A stretch of 64,000 bases of DNA from an uncultured Spirochaetales bacterium (GTDB lineage: Bacteria > Spirochaetota > Spirochaetia > Sphaerochaetales > Sphaerochaetaceae). The notes under the pieces were generated by a model that was not told the origin of the DNA, ran no database searches, and saw only the letters and a list, made by a program, of their open reading frames with translations. Below, piece by piece: positions 25,510-35,562 of this stretch. How positions within the stretch are numbered: the first letter of the stretch is position 1; each line of letters starts with the position of its first letter. The stretch covers positions 33,949-97,948 of the forward strand of contig CACYEI010000068.1 in the NCBI GenBank assembly GCA_902773355.1, in the 5' to 3' direction. The translations under genes were made by a program, and so were the position numbers.

Positions 25510-27342
25510 TTATAGAAATTCTGGTATATAACCCCTGTTTTCAAGTATATGCCTTTTCTGGTTATTTAAAATTTTTTTACACAGTCTTATTGATGTTGGA
25601 GTAACTTCAACAAGTTCATCATCTTTTATAAATGAAATGGCTCTATCTAAGGTCATTTTTTTTATTGGTGTTAATGTTACAGCTTCATCATGACCGCTTG
25701 CTCTTAAGTTAGTAAGTTTTTTTGTTCTTGTTGGATTTAAAATTAAATCACCTTCTTTATTTCTTTCACCAACAATCTGACCTTCATATACTGGATCTCC
25801 AGGTTCAATAAAGAATTTACCTCTGTCTTCAAGTTCCCAAATTCCATAAGCTACAGCTTCCCCACTCCTATCGCAAATTAATGAACCTGTATTTCTTTCT
25901 AAAAAATCTCCTTTGTATTCTTCATATCCAATAAGTGAGCTGTTCAAAATTCCATAACCATGTGTTTCTGTAAGAAATAGATCTCTATAGCCTATTAATC
26001 CTCTGGATGGCACGTGAAATTGTAATTTAACTCTACCATTATCATTATAAACCAAATTTATCAATATTGCTTTTCTATTAGATAAAGTTTCCATAACAGT
26101 ACCAGAATACTCCTGAGGGCAATCTGCATAAACATTTTCAACTGGTTCCAAGACATGGCCTTCATTATCTTTCTTAAATATTACTTTTGGTCTGCCAATA
26201 CAAAGTTCAAACCCCTCTCTCCTCATTTGTTCTACAATAATAGCCATTTGAAATTCACCTCTACCTTTCACAGTAAAAGTGTCATCTGTGTTTTTTTCAA
26301 TTTGTATTGATACATTTTTTAGAGCTTCTTTTTTCAAATATTCCCAAATTCTGTTTGAAGTTAATATTTTTCCTTCGGTTCCTGATAAAGGTGATATATT
26401 TTTAGAAAATAACATAGAAACTGTAGGCTCATCTACGTTAATTCTTGGTAGTGCCTTTATTTGTTTTGATGTACAGATTGTATCTCCAATAAAAACATCA
26501 TTAACACCTGAAAGAACTATAATATCTCCACTTTCAACTTCAGATACTTCTTTTAAAGAAGGTCCATCATAAATTTGTAATCTTGTTACCCTTAAACTTA
26601 TATTGTTGTTTTTTTCATTTATACAAATTAATGAATCATTAACTGAGGCTTTACCATTTATTACCTTACCTATAGCTAAGCGTCCCAGATATTCACTATA
26701 AGACAGATCTGATACAAGCATCTGAAAAGGTTCATCTGAATCAAATTCAGGTGCAGGCATTTTTCCTATTATAGCATCTAGAAGTTCATGTAAATCTTTA
26801 ACACTTTCATTTTCTAATTTAGAAGAACATATGCCATCCCTTCCATTAGCATAAAAAACAGGTGAATCTAGATATGATTCATCATCACTTAATTCAAGTA
26901 GTAAATCATATACCTCATTTAATACTTCTTTTGGTCTTGCGTCTTGTCTGTCAATTTTATTTATGACAATAATCAGTTTTAATTTTTTATTTAATGCTTT
27001 TTGAAGCACAAATCTTGTTTGTGGTAAAGGACCTTCTGCACTGTCACAGAGTAAAATAACTGAATCCACCATGCTGAGTGCACGCTCAACTTCTCCACCA
27101 AAATCAGAGTGACCTGGTGTATCTATAATATTAATTTTTACACCTTTATAATGTATGGCACAGTTTTTTGCACTAATAGTTATGCCCCTTTCTCTTTCCA
27201 GAGCCATACTGTCCATAACTCTTTCTTGGGATAAATTATTTAAACCACTTTGTTTAAAAAGTGCATCTACTAATGTTGTTTTTCCATGGTCTACATGGGC
27301 AATTATAGCTACATTCCTTATTTTTTCATTTTTTTTTATCAT
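25510..27342 (-). CDS. typA: Ribosome-associated translational GTPase TypA/BipA
   Basis: GTPase linked to 50S assembly and stress growth. G motifs AHVDHGKTTL, DTPGHSDFGGEVE and INKIDRQDARP are intact. The beta barrel and the C-terminal BipA-specific region (YKGDFLERNTGSLI, LTNLRASGHDEAV) follow. 610 residues, normal. Its ATG overlaps the sirtuin stop by four bases, and it is last in a folD-miaB-sirtuin-typA run. Confidence 0.96.
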   Translation of the reverse strand: MIKKNEKIRNVAIIAHVDHGKTTLVDALFKQSGLNNLSQERVMDSMALERERGITISAKNCAIHYKGVKINIIDTPGHSDFGGEVERALSMVDSVILLCDSAEGPLPQTRFVLQKALNKKLKLIIVINKIDRQDARPKEVLNEVYDLLLELSDDESYLDSPVFYANGRDGICSSKLENESVKDLHELLDAIIGKMPAPEFDSDEPFQMLVSDLSYSEYLGRLAIGKVINGKASVNDSLICINEKNNNISLRVTRLQIYDGPSLKEVSEVESGDIIVLSGVNDVFIGDTICTSKQIKALPRINVDEPTVSMLFSKNISPLSGTEGKILTSNRIWEYLKKEALKNVSIQIEKNTDDTFTVKGRGEFQMAIIVEQMRREGFELCIGRPKVIFKKDNEGHVLEPVENVYADCPQEYSGTVMETLSNRKAILINLVYNDNGRVKLQFHVPSRGLIGYRDLFLTETHGYGILNSSLIGYEEYKGDFLERNTGSLICDRSGEAVAYGIWELEDRGKFFIEPGDPVYEGQIVGERNKEGDLILNPTRTKKLTNLRASGHDEAVTLTPIKKMTLDRAISFIKDDELVEVTPTSIRLCKKILNNQKRHILENRGYIPEFL

Positions 27343-28142
27343 ACTAAACTCTTTGAATCTATTATTTTATTTATTTCGGTAAAAACCTGATTTAAATCTT
27401 TAAAACATAATGTTGCATTTTTATCAAGTGGTGTTGTAGAAGCATTTACTATAACCAATTTTGATAAATTGTTAACAGAAAGAAGAGGTAAACTTGAAGC
27501 AGGTTGAACGGTTAAAGATGAACCTAAGACTAAGCATAAATCACAATTTGAGAAATCACTAAAAGCTTTCTCTAATAATTTTACATTTAATGATTCTTCA
27601 TAAAAAACAATATCTGGTTTAATAATACCATTACAATCTGGGCAATGTGGAACTTTTCCTTCTTTCACAATTTTTGATACATATTCATAACTAAAATTTT
27701 TATTACAGCTTGTACAATGATTATTATAGGGACTTCCATGAATTTCTTTTACTGAAATAGAACCAGCTTTTTGATGTAATAAATCAATATTTTGAGTATA
27801 TATTTCATGAATTAGACCTAATTTTTCTAATTTATGGAGAACTATATGAACTATATTAGGTTCATAATTCTCTAAATTAAACCACACATCTTTTGCCCAT
27901 TTATAAAAAATATCTGGATTTCTTCTGAAAAAAGTTAAAGATATAATATCTTCAACATTTAAACCAGTCCATTTTTTTGAATAAATTCCATGTTCTCCTC
28001 TAAAATCTGGAATACCACTTAAAGTTGATATGCCAGCTCCTGTTAGAACTACAGTTTTATTACTTTCCTTTAATAGATTAATTAATTTTCTAATTTTTAA
28101 ATCAAAAATATCCTTTTTTTCAGAATAATTATCTTGCATCAT
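27339..28142 (-). CDS. NAD-dependent protein deacylase, Sir2 family
   Basis: Removes acyl groups from lysines using NAD+. Seen are the NAD-binding LTGAGISTLSGIPDFRG, TQNIDLLHQKAG, catalytic His in KEIHGS, and the zinc module with HCTSC and HCPDC. The pocket reads DVWFNLENYEPN rather than the usual Sir5 Ala-x-Tyr-x-x-Arg signature, so I do not assign a preferred acyl group. 267 residues, within the usual range. It lies between miaB and typA. Confidence 0.93.
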   Translation of the reverse strand: MMQDNYSEKKDIFDLKIRKLINLLKESNKTVVLTGAGISTLSGIPDFRGEHGIYSKKWTGLNVEDIISLTFFRRNPDIFYKWAKDVWFNLENYEPNIVHIVLHKLEKLGLIHEIYTQNIDLLHQKAGSISVKEIHGSPYNNHCTSCNKNFSYEYVSKIVKEGKVPHCPDCNGIIKPDIVFYEESLNVKLLEKAFSDFSNCDLCLVLGSSLTVQPASSLPLLSVNNLSKLVIVNASTTPLDKNATLCFKDLNQVFTEINKIIDSKSLV

Positions 28143-28151
28143 AAATTCCTG

Positions 28152-29450
28152 TTATAAAATATTTCCAGAATAGGTATTACCATTTAACATATCTGTTTGA
28201 ACAGTAATAAAATCACCAAACTTAATATCACTTTTATCTTTTTTAAACACAACATTTTCATTGTGCTGCGTTTTACCTAATAAAAAATTTTCATCATTTC
28301 TGGAATTTGATAAAACCAATACTTTTTCTTTCCTTCCAACTCTTAATTCTTTAAGTTTTGAAGCATTGTTTAACTGGAATGAAATTAGCTCAGACAATCT
28401 AGCTTTTTTTTCATCTTCCGGTATTTGATTATCCATAGAAAAAGCTTTAGTTCCCTCTATTGGATTCCAATAATACATAAACGCTTCTATAAAACCTACT
28501 TCTTTTATTAAATTTAACGTATTATTAAAATCAATTTCTGTTTCATCAGGAAATCCTACCATAATATCTGTTGAAAAAGTTACATCATTCACTTTATTTT
28601 TAATTTTATTTATAAGTTCAATATAATATTGTGAAGTATATTTTCTATTCATAAGTGAAAGGATTTTATTACTTCCGCTTTGAACTGGCAGATGAATATG
28701 TGAAGCTATATTTTCTGTATTAGCAATAACATTTATTAAAGAATCTGAAAAATCTTTTGGATGTGGGCTATCAAATCTAATCCATTTAATATTTTTGCAT
28801 TTATCACTTATCATCTCTAGCAATTCAGAAAAATAAATGATATGACCTTTTTTTTCATATTTATAAGAATTTACATTTTGTCCAAGTAATGTTATTTCTT
28901 TTACATTTTTTTCTTCAAGCAAAAGGACTTCATCTAGTATACTTTCTGGACTTCTACTTATTTCCCTTCCTCTAACATATGGAACAATACAGTAAGTGCA
29001 GAAGTTATTACATCCATTCATTATAGGTACATATGCAGAAAAATCACCTTCTTTATAGTGAATTGGCGCAAAATCATATATTAATGATTTTTTAACAGAT
29101 ACATTATTTATAATATCCAATATTTTAAATTTATCAAATGTTCCTACAACATAATCAATATACGGTGCGTTTTTTTTAACAGATTCCCCTAATCTATCTG
29201 CCATACAACCAGTAAAAATTATAGTTATATCCCTTTTCTTTTTTATTGGAGCATAAAAACTCAATCTTCCCCAAATTCTATTTTCAGCTGAATTTCTTAC
29301 AGAACAGGTATTAATAATTGCTAAATCAGCATCTTCAGGATTAGAAACCTGATTATAACCTTTTGATATCAAAGTAGATGAAAGAAAATTTGCTTCTGCA
29401 GTATTCATCTGACACCCGTATGATTCAATAAAAAAATTTTTTATTTCCAT
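28152..29450 (-). CDS. miaB: tRNA-2-methylthio-N6-dimethylallyladenosine synthase
   Basis: Radical SAM methylthiotransferase acting on A37 of tRNA. The N-terminal UPF0004 domain has SYGCQMN, INTCSVR and IFTGCMAD, whose three cysteines bind the second cluster. The radical SAM motif is GCNNFCTYCIVPYVRGRE. A TRAM domain (ELRVGRKEKVLVL...) closes the protein. 432 residues, normal. The start overlaps the folD stop by ten bases. Confidence 0.96.
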   Translation of the reverse strand: MEIKNFFIESYGCQMNTAEANFLSSTLISKGYNQVSNPEDADLAIINTCSVRNSAENRIWGRLSFYAPIKKKRDITIIFTGCMADRLGESVKKNAPYIDYVVGTFDKFKILDIINNVSVKKSLIYDFAPIHYKEGDFSAYVPIMNGCNNFCTYCIVPYVRGREISRSPESILDEVLLLEEKNVKEITLLGQNVNSYKYEKKGHIIYFSELLEMISDKCKNIKWIRFDSPHPKDFSDSLINVIANTENIASHIHLPVQSGSNKILSLMNRKYTSQYYIELINKIKNKVNDVTFSTDIMVGFPDETEIDFNNTLNLIKEVGFIEAFMYYWNPIEGTKAFSMDNQIPEDEKKARLSELISFQLNNASKLKELRVGRKEKVLVLSNSRNDENFLLGKTQHNENVVFKKDKSDIKFGDFITVQTDMLNGNTYSGNIL

Positions 29451-30340
29451 TTATATTTATGCTCCGGTAAAAATTGGTAATTTCTTAAAAATGCAGCATT
29501 AACTGTATTTCTCATCAACATGGAAATTGTCATAGGTCCAACTCCTCCAGGAACTGGAGTAATGGCATAAACCTTATCCTTTACAGATTCAAAATTCACA
29601 TCCCCTACTAACCTGTAACCATTCTTTTTACTTGAATCAGGAATTCTATTCATGCCTACATCAATTATTGTACAACCTTTTTTTATCATAGAAGCATCAA
29701 TAAGATTAACAGATCCTGCAGCACTAATAATTATGTCTGAAATCAACAAATGCTCTTTTAAATTTGGAGTTCCAGAATGACAAATTGTTACAGTAGCATT
29801 TCTATCCTTTTGCATAAGTAAGCCTGCCATAGGTTTTCCAACAATATTACTTCTACCTATGATACATACATTTTTATGTTCAGTACTTATCTTATAATAA
29901 TCCAAAATATGTAGAATACCTTTTGGAGTACATGGTAAAAATGCTGTATTTCCTATAAACATTTTCCCTATATTGTAAGCATTAAACCCATCAACATCTT
30001 TTTCAGGATTAATTAAAGATGTAATAAAGTCATCATTAAACCCAGAAACTGGCAGTTGAATCAAAATACCATCAATTTCATCATTTTTATTTAGTTTATC
30101 TACCAATTCTCTCAAATTTCTTTCATTTATTGTTTCAAAATCAAAGTCAACATGTTTTATACCTATGGCATTACATGCTTTCTTTTTTCCTTTAACATAA
30201 GTAACAGAAGCTGGATCCGAACCAATAAGTACAACAGCTAAGGTAGGTAATCTTTTTTTTAAATTAAAAAATTTATCACAAAAAAAAGCAGTTTTATTAT
30301 TTTCTATTTCTGATACTTCTTTTCCATTTAATATAATCAT
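29441..30340 (-). CDS. folD: Methylenetetrahydrofolate dehydrogenase/cyclohydrolase FolD
   Basis: Interconverts methylene-, methenyl- and formyl-tetrahydrofolate with NADP. TYVKGKKKACNAIGIKH includes the catalytic Lys of the YxxxK site. DGILIQLPVSGF, PEKDVDGFN and GRSNIVGKPMAGLLM with the NADP loop, and TPVPGGVGPMTISML, are all present. 299 residues, normal. First gene of folD-miaB-sirtuin-typA; divergent from the envelope genes at 30407. Confidence 0.97.
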   Translation of the reverse strand: MIILNGKEVSEIENNKTAFFCDKFFNLKKRLPTLAVVLIGSDPASVTYVKGKKKACNAIGIKHVDFDFETINERNLRELVDKLNKNDEIDGILIQLPVSGFNDDFITSLINPEKDVDGFNAYNIGKMFIGNTAFLPCTPKGILHILDYYKISTEHKNVCIIGRSNIVGKPMAGLLMQKDRNATVTICHSGTPNLKEHLLISDIIISAAGSVNLIDASMIKKGCTIIDVGMNRIPDSSKKNGYRLVGDVNFESVKDKVYAITPVPGGVGPMTISMLMRNTVNAAFLRNYQFLPEHKYKWK

Positions 30341-30406
30341 TTTTTCTTTTCCATGTTCTATTTTAAATAATAATTAAATTTGATAGAATATTTGTAGAGG
30401 TTAATT

Positions 30407-31006
30407 GTGAAAAAAAAGATTTTAATTCTTATAATATTGCTTATCTTTGTATTATCTGGTCTTTTTTCTGCTAACAAATACTATAACACGGGGGATACTG
30501 TTTTTTCATTTAATGGAGGAATAAACTTACCTGATTTTATTCTTTTTTCCAAAAGTTCAGATAATGTTTTTGGATTTGATACACATATTCAAGTAGGAGG
30601 AACTTTGGGGCTATCATACCAAGTTTTTTTAACAAATAGTTTGGCTCTAGGCGGTTCACTTTCATATAGATTTAATTCATCAATATCATCTGATTTGTTT
30701 GTTTTAGTCCCTATAACTGCTAAATTATCATATTATCCATTTCAGTCAGAAAAATTTGATTTAATTCTATCTGTTGATGCTGGAATTTCTTATTTCAGAT
30801 ATTTAGAAGGCAAATATGTTTCTCCATATGTAGGTATATCAATATCACCTTCATATTTTTTCACTAAATCTTGGGGGCTAGGTTTAGAAGCAGGAATTAA
30901 TGTAAATTATGATATATATTTTGCTTCATCATCAAATAACAAATCTTTACATAATGCTTTTGGATTTTTTTCACCAATTACATTAAAAGTAATATATAGA
31001 CATTAG
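30407..31006 (+). CDS. Small outer-membrane beta-barrel protein
   Basis: A 199-residue protein with a signal peptide (KKKILILIILLIFVLSGLFSA). About eight amphipathic strands follow, with aromatic girdle residues and a final aromatic/basic strand (ITLKVIYRH). The shape resembles eight-stranded OmpW/OmpX-like porins or treponemal small barrels. Starts at GTG six bases after AGAGG. It leads a three-gene plus-strand group with a lipoprotein and a truncated penicillin-binding protein. The exact family is not recognised. Confidence 0.7.
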   Translation: MKKKILILIILLIFVLSGLFSANKYYNTGDTVFSFNGGINLPDFILFSKSSDNVFGFDTHIQVGGTLGLSYQVFLTNSLALGGSLSYRFNSSISSDLFVLVPITAKLSYYPFQSEKFDLILSVDAGISYFRYLEGKYVSPYVGISISPSYFFTKSWGLGLEAGINVNYDIYFASSSNNKSLHNAFGFFSPITLKVIYRH

Positions 31007-31014
31007 GAGTTCTC

Positions 31015-32004
31015 ATGAATAGCACTAAAAAAATATTATTAGCTTTTTTTACAATTTTTTCTTTATTTATTTCATGTAACACTAATGCTGAAGAAGGTAT
31101 TTTCTATCAAATAATTAATTCCACAAAAAATACTCAAATTAAAATTAATCAGTATCTAGGTGTGTATGAAAATAATCATTATGTTATTTCACAAGGTAAG
31201 CTATACAAGATATCAAATAATAATTATTTTGAAATTAGTGGTGTATATGATGATGGAATAATAATAAATGGCTATTTGAAAGACGAAAATATATTTTTTA
31301 TTTGTCAAGAAAAAAAGACTTCGTTAACAATAATAAGGAAATACAACATTGATAGTAGAACAATAGACTCTTCTTTTTCTAGTAATGGTTCATTTAGAAT
31401 GATTTTTGAAAATGGTTATGCTTTAGGAGAACAAGGATTATATTTTATAAAAGAAACTGAAGCATCATTAATAGAAGATACTCCTATTCCCAAAACTATT
31501 AAGAAATTTTTTATAAGTAAAGATGCTATTGTACTTTCTACTGAAGCATCCGTCTTTATTATTGATAAGAATGGTGATATAAAAATTACTTTGAATAAAT
31601 CATCAGTATCTCTTAGTGGATTCCAAAAATTATCAGATAATTCATATTTGGTTTTTATTGATAAAAATATATATAAAGTAGATGACACTACAGATAGTAA
31701 TAATCCTTTTACAACTCCATTAGTTACACTTTCTTCTTCATGGGATACACGTTCTTTTGGATATAATACTGCAATTCAAGGAAATAAAATATTAATTAAA
31801 GCATCTAGTAGTTTTCTCTTAATTGATGATTATAATTCTGAAACATATACAATTAAATCAAATGGTTTGGATTATTTAAATAATCTGACACAAATTAGCC
31901 CAATTTATATCAGCTCCTACAATGATAAAATTCTATTAGCTACTAATCAAAATGGTATATATATAATTGATGTAAATTCAAATACAAAGCAACAGATTTT
32001 TTAA
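31015..32004 (+). CDS. Putative lipoprotein with propeller-like repeats
   Basis: 329 residues with a signal peptide ending LFISC|N, a lipobox. The mature part has repeated short beta units with GKLYKI, GLYFIKE, ASVFIIDKNG, KNIYKVDD and NGIYIIDVNS, spaced about 40-60 residues apart, as in a beta-propeller. No enzymatic motif is visible. AGGAG precedes the ATG; it is nine bases after the barrel gene. A periplasmic or surface binding role is inferred only from topology. Confidence 0.65.
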   Translation: MNSTKKILLAFFTIFSLFISCNTNAEEGIFYQIINSTKNTQIKINQYLGVYENNHYVISQGKLYKISNNNYFEISGVYDDGIIINGYLKDENIFFICQEKKTSLTIIRKYNIDSRTIDSSFSSNGSFRMIFENGYALGEQGLYFIKETEASLIEDTPIPKTIKKFFISKDAIVLSTEASVFIIDKNGDIKITLNKSSVSLSGFQKLSDNSYLVFIDKNIYKVDDTTDSNNPFTTPLVTLSSSWDTRSFGYNTAIQGNKILIKASSSFLLIDDYNSETYTIKSNGLDYLNNLTQISPIYISSYNDKILLATNQNGIYIIDVNSNTKQQIF

Positions 32005-32010
32005 TATTTT

Positions 32011-32721
32011 ATGAATTATAAAAAAGGGACAAAAGGAATAATAACTGCAGTTATTTTGATTTTATTATTAACTGCGGTTATTTATTTTTCTATATCTGTT
32101 ATTTTTTCAAATAGTTTTACTGTAAAACAATATTATGATCCAAAAGTTGCTAAAACAGTGATAAATGGTTCCATTTATGATTCATCAGGAAGGATACTAC
32201 CTGATGATTTTGAATCTACAGTAATTTTAAAAAATAAATTTAAACCATATATTTCTCCTATTCCAGAACTGAACGTGGATATTACATATGGCTCTGATAT
32301 TTATTTAACTTTAGATCCTACTCTCCAATACTCGCTTAATTCTGATTGTAAAAGATTTTTTGATTCATATGCCCCTGAAATACTTAAAGTTTTGATATTG
32401 GATTATAATACAAAAGAAGTCCTGGCATATTCCTTTTTTGGTAAAGATACTGATGAACATTTACTACCTAAAATAGCTTATAATAATGAAATTATTGAGC
32501 CATATATTGTTTTAGACATTAAATCAAATAAAAAAGAATACGGTATAGAATCAATAAGTCAGTTAAACCAGTCATTATTATCTGACAATGTATTAACTGA
32601 CTCAAAAACTTCATCTGTAATTAAACTAGATTCAGAAAAAAAATCATATCTACTTGCCGTTCAAACTGATAATGTTTTTGATCTATTAGTCTATCTTCAA
32701 CTTATGAATGAAGGGCTCTAA
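32011..32721 (+). CDS. Truncated FtsI/PBP2-like protein without transpeptidase domain
   Basis: 236 residues. One membrane helix (10-33) is followed by features of class B penicillin-binding proteins in order: GSIYDSSGRIL (53-63; family RGxIxDRNGxxL), DIYLTLDPTLQYSL (96-109; family VxLTIDxxLQ) and VLILDYNTKEVLAYSF (127-142; family V-ldp-TGEiLA-as). Where family members have YEPGSTFK with the catalytic Ser, this protein reads EPYIVLDIK (163-171), with no Ser. It ends 65 residues later, so SxN and KTG motifs cannot exist. An SVIK at 202-205 is out of context. No Shine-Dalgarno is seen. I read it as a catalytically dead remnant, possibly kept as a divisome scaffold, or a decaying pseudogene. Confidence 0.62.
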   Translation: MNYKKGTKGIITAVILILLLTAVIYFSISVIFSNSFTVKQYYDPKVAKTVINGSIYDSSGRILPDDFESTVILKNKFKPYISPIPELNVDITYGSDIYLTLDPTLQYSLNSDCKRFFDSYAPEILKVLILDYNTKEVLAYSFFGKDTDEHLLPKIAYNNEIIEPYIVLDIKSNKKEYGIESISQLNQSLLSDNVLTDSKTSSVIKLDSEKKSYLLAVQTDNVFDLLVYLQLMNEGL

Positions 32722-32726
32722 TCTAA

Positions 32727-32885
32727 TTACTGTTTTTTAAAAAATTCCTTACTTACACCACAATATGGGCAACACCAATCATCAGGCAAATCTTCAAATT
32801 TTGTACCTGCTGGTATCCCGTTATCTGGGTCACCTTTTTCTGGATCATAAACATATCCACAGGCTTGACAAACATACTTATCCAT
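32727..32885 (-). CDS. Rubredoxin
   Basis: A 52-residue iron protein for one-electron transfer, typical of anaerobes handling oxygen stress. It has the two metal knuckles [10 protein letters not shown] and CPYCGV, and [19 protein letters not shown] between them. GGAG precedes the ATG with good spacing. It follows pfp by 31 bases on the minus strand and is convergent with the penicillin-binding-protein remnant five bases away. Confidence 0.97.
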   Translation of the reverse strand: MDKYVCQACGYVYDPEKGDPDNGIPAGTKFEDLPDDWCCPYCGVSKEFFKKQ

Positions 32886-32916
32886 AATAACTCCTAAATT
32901 ATAAATTAATTATATT

Positions 32917-34563
32917 TTATTTATGAATATTTTCTAATTCAAGTGTTTTTGTTGTTGCATTACAAATAATATCAGGACCAAAATACTGTATTGAACCAGG
33001 ATAAGTATAATCATTATTTATAGCCCATTTATCTCTGTTTTCTTTAAAGAACCCAAATACATTTCCATCTAATTCTACAAGTGCTTTCTTAATAACTGGT
33101 TTGCTCTTTCCATGTCTTTGTTCTAAATTCATCATCATGGTGATAGGTGTCCCTCCACAAATCCAGTTATCAGAAGAATCAGATAAATTTGATATTGAAG
33201 ACAAGTATCCTGTAAAACCGTTTTTTATCAAAAGAAATGCATTATAGCCTAAACTATAACAATAATCAGAATCAAAATTACTTGGAAAAGCACATCTGCC
33301 TTCATATCCAAAAAAATGAGAATGCGGTACAAATTTTCCTTTGTACTTTCCCTGCTCTTTTAAATTATTCAGCTTATCAGAAATTAAACTTATGAGTAAT
33401 TTTTCTGTCTCTATCAAACTTACTTGCACATTTCCATGAGGATCTCTTTCCATAAGTAATTGTTTTTTTATTTCTTCTGGAAGAGTTAAAAAAACAGCTT
33501 TATCGGTATCTGATAAATTAGAACAAACATAAGAAATTGTTGATTCTGCTCCATCTTTGGATAAAATATCATTTAATTCATAAATCAGATGATTTAAAGA
33601 TGGAATAAATTCAATTAAACCTTCAGGAACCAAACAAATACCATAATTTAGTCCTTTTTCTGAACGCTTTACAATAATATCTGAAATATAATCAACTATA
33701 TCAGAAAGCTTTAGATTTTTTTCAAAAATTTCTTCACCAATTAAACAAATATTTGGTTGAGTTTGTAAAGCACATTCAAGAGCTATATGACTTGCACTTC
33801 TACCCATTAATCTAATAAAGTGCCAATATTTTCTTGAACTGTTTGCATCTCTTTGAATATTTCCTATCAATTCACTATATGTTTTACATGCAGTATCAAA
33901 ACCAAAAGATGTTTCTATTTTATCATTTTTTAAGTCACCATCTATTGTCTTAGGACAGCCAATTACGCTTATATTGGCATTCTTTGACTTGAAATATTCA
34001 GCCAATATTGCTGCATTTGTGTTTGAATCATCTCCCCCAATAATTACAATTGATGTAATGTCATGTTTCTTGCACACTTTTAAACAAATATCAAACTGTT
34101 CCTCAGTTTCAAGTTTTGTTCTGCCGCTTTGAATCATATCAAATCCACCAGTGTTTCTGTAACTGTCAATTATATCTTTTGTTAAAATAATATATTTGTC
34201 ATCTAAAATACCAGATGGACCACCTAGAAAACCATATAATTTATTGTTATTATCTGCTTTTTTTAATGCATCAAAAAGTCCACATATAACATTATGACCT
34301 CCTGGTGCTTGACCACCAGATAATATAACACCTACATTATGAATATTTTTTTCATCATCTCCTTTCCCTTTTTTAAATATTATTTCAGGTAAACCATATG
34401 TGTTGGGAAATAATTTTTTTATTGCTTCAGTATCACTTTTTGATTCTGTTTTGTTACCATATTGCACACATATATTGGAAAAATTTTCTTTTAATATTTT
34501 AGGAACTTTAGGCATATATTTTAACCTTTCAGCCTGTAAATTTGAAATATTCATTTGACTCAC
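32917..34563 (-). CDS. pfp: Pyrophosphate-dependent 6-phosphofructokinase (long form)
   Basis: Phosphorylates fructose 6-phosphate with PPi, a reversible glycolytic step. The motifs are [24 protein letters not shown] (the GGDD that selects PPi over ATP), [10 protein letters not shown] with the catalytic Asp, and the substrate loop [14 protein letters not shown]. At 548 residues it belongs to the long group shared by spirochaetes and plants. GAGGTGAG precedes the ATG. Co-transcribed with an rlmI-like methyltransferase upstream and rubredoxin downstream. Confidence 0.95.
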   Translation of the reverse strand: MSQMNISNLQAERLKYMPKVPKILKENFSNICVQYGNKTESKSDTEAIKKLFPNTYGLPEIIFKKGKGDDEKNIHNVGVILSGGQAPGGHNVICGLFDALKKADNNNKLYGFLGGPSGILDDKYIILTKDIIDSYRNTGGFDMIQSGRTKLETEEQFDICLKVCKKHDITSIVIIGGDDSNTNAAILAEYFKSKNANISVIGCPKTIDGDLKNDKIETSFGFDTACKTYSELIGNIQRDANSSRKYWHFIRLMGRSASHIALECALQTQPNICLIGEEIFEKNLKLSDIVDYISDIIVKRSEKGLNYGICLVPEGLIEFIPSLNHLIYELNDILSKDGAESTISYVCSNLSDTDKAVFLTLPEEIKKQLLMERDPHGNVQVSLIETEKLLISLISDKLNNLKEQGKYKGKFVPHSHFFGYEGRCAFPSNFDSDYCYSLGYNAFLLIKNGFTGYLSSISNLSDSSDNWICGGTPITMMMNLEQRHGKSKPVIKKALVELDGNVFGFFKENRDKWAINNDYTYPGSIQYFGPDIICNATTKTLELENIHK

Positions 34564-34572
34564 CTCATTTAC

Positions 34573-35535
34573 TTAGTAATATCTATTTTTTAAAAAAATA
34601 TAATGTTCTGTTTTACCTTTATTGTTTTTTTTAATAAAACCTGGAGCTTTAAAGCTATAAGTTTTATTAATTATAGTTAAGTTATCATAAACTTTTTCTT
34701 TTATTACTAATTTACTATTATTACAAAAAAGAATAAATCCATTCTTATTTAAAATTTTATTTAACATTTTTATCCAGAGGAGACTGTCCCTATCTGCTCT
34801 GAAATCATAAGACATTTTTTTACTGTTTGAAAATACTGGCGGATCAAAAATAATAATATCAAAAAATTCTTTTGATTTTATCAAAAATTCAATAAAAATT
34901 TTTGCATCAGAACAGATACATTTGTGAATGTTTGAATTAAAACCATTATTTTTAATGTTTCTTTCTGCCCATTTAGTGTAGGTTTCTGATAAATCCACAC
35001 TTATCACTGTATTAGCCCCACCAGTTATTGCATAGATAGAAAAACTCCCTGTATATGAAAATAAATTCAATACTCTTTTGTTATATGCATTATCTCTTAT
35101 AAATCTTCTAGCATATACATTCTCTAAAAATAACCCAGAATCAATATAGTGCAACATCTCAACTTCAAATTTTAAACCTGATTCAATACAAAAAGTTCTA
35201 AAAGATTTTAAATTCTTATAATTTAAAGTATCTTTAATTCTCCTTATATAAAAAATATTTTCCTTGTTAACATATAGCATTCTATAACATATGTCTTTTA
35301 CATCTTCTATTATGTTTTCATCTAATAAGTAATCTGAAAAATCTAAAATACGAATATTGTTTCCATATTTTTCAACTACAATTTTTAATTGATCCAAATT
35401 ACAATCATATAATCTAAAACAATCAGTATCATTACCTAATTCATGCCTGAAAGATAATGCATTAGTTTTAATTATTTTTGAAAAGTCTTTAAGAATATAA
35501 CTAAAAATTCTAATATCATTTTTTTCTTTTATCAT
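34573..35535 (-). CDS. Class I SAM methyltransferase, RlmI-like
   Basis: Probable rRNA cytosine-C5 methyltransferase. The SAM-binding motif I VLNLFSYTGSFSIYA, acidic VISVDLSETYTKWA and IIFDPPVFSNSK with the RlmI-type DPPxFSxSK active-site loop are present. 320 residues, shorter than RlmI (about 396), because an N-terminal PUA domain is not evident. Divergent from the gene at 35563 across 27 bases. The enzyme class is clear; the exact rRNA target is inferred. Confidence 0.82.
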   Translation of the reverse strand: MIKEKNDIRIFSYILKDFSKIIKTNALSFRHELGNDTDCFRLYDCNLDQLKIVVEKYGNNIRILDFSDYLLDENIIEDVKDICYRMLYVNKENIFYIRRIKDTLNYKNLKSFRTFCIESGLKFEVEMLHYIDSGLFLENVYARRFIRDNAYNKRVLNLFSYTGSFSIYAITGGANTVISVDLSETYTKWAERNIKNNGFNSNIHKCICSDAKIFIEFLIKSKEFFDIIIFDPPVFSNSKKMSYDFRADRDSLLWIKMLNKILNKNGFILFCNNSKLVIKEKVYDNLTIINKTYSFKAPGFIKKNNKGKTEHYIFLKNRYY

Positions 35536-35562
35536 TTATAATGTTTCTTGGTATAGAATATT

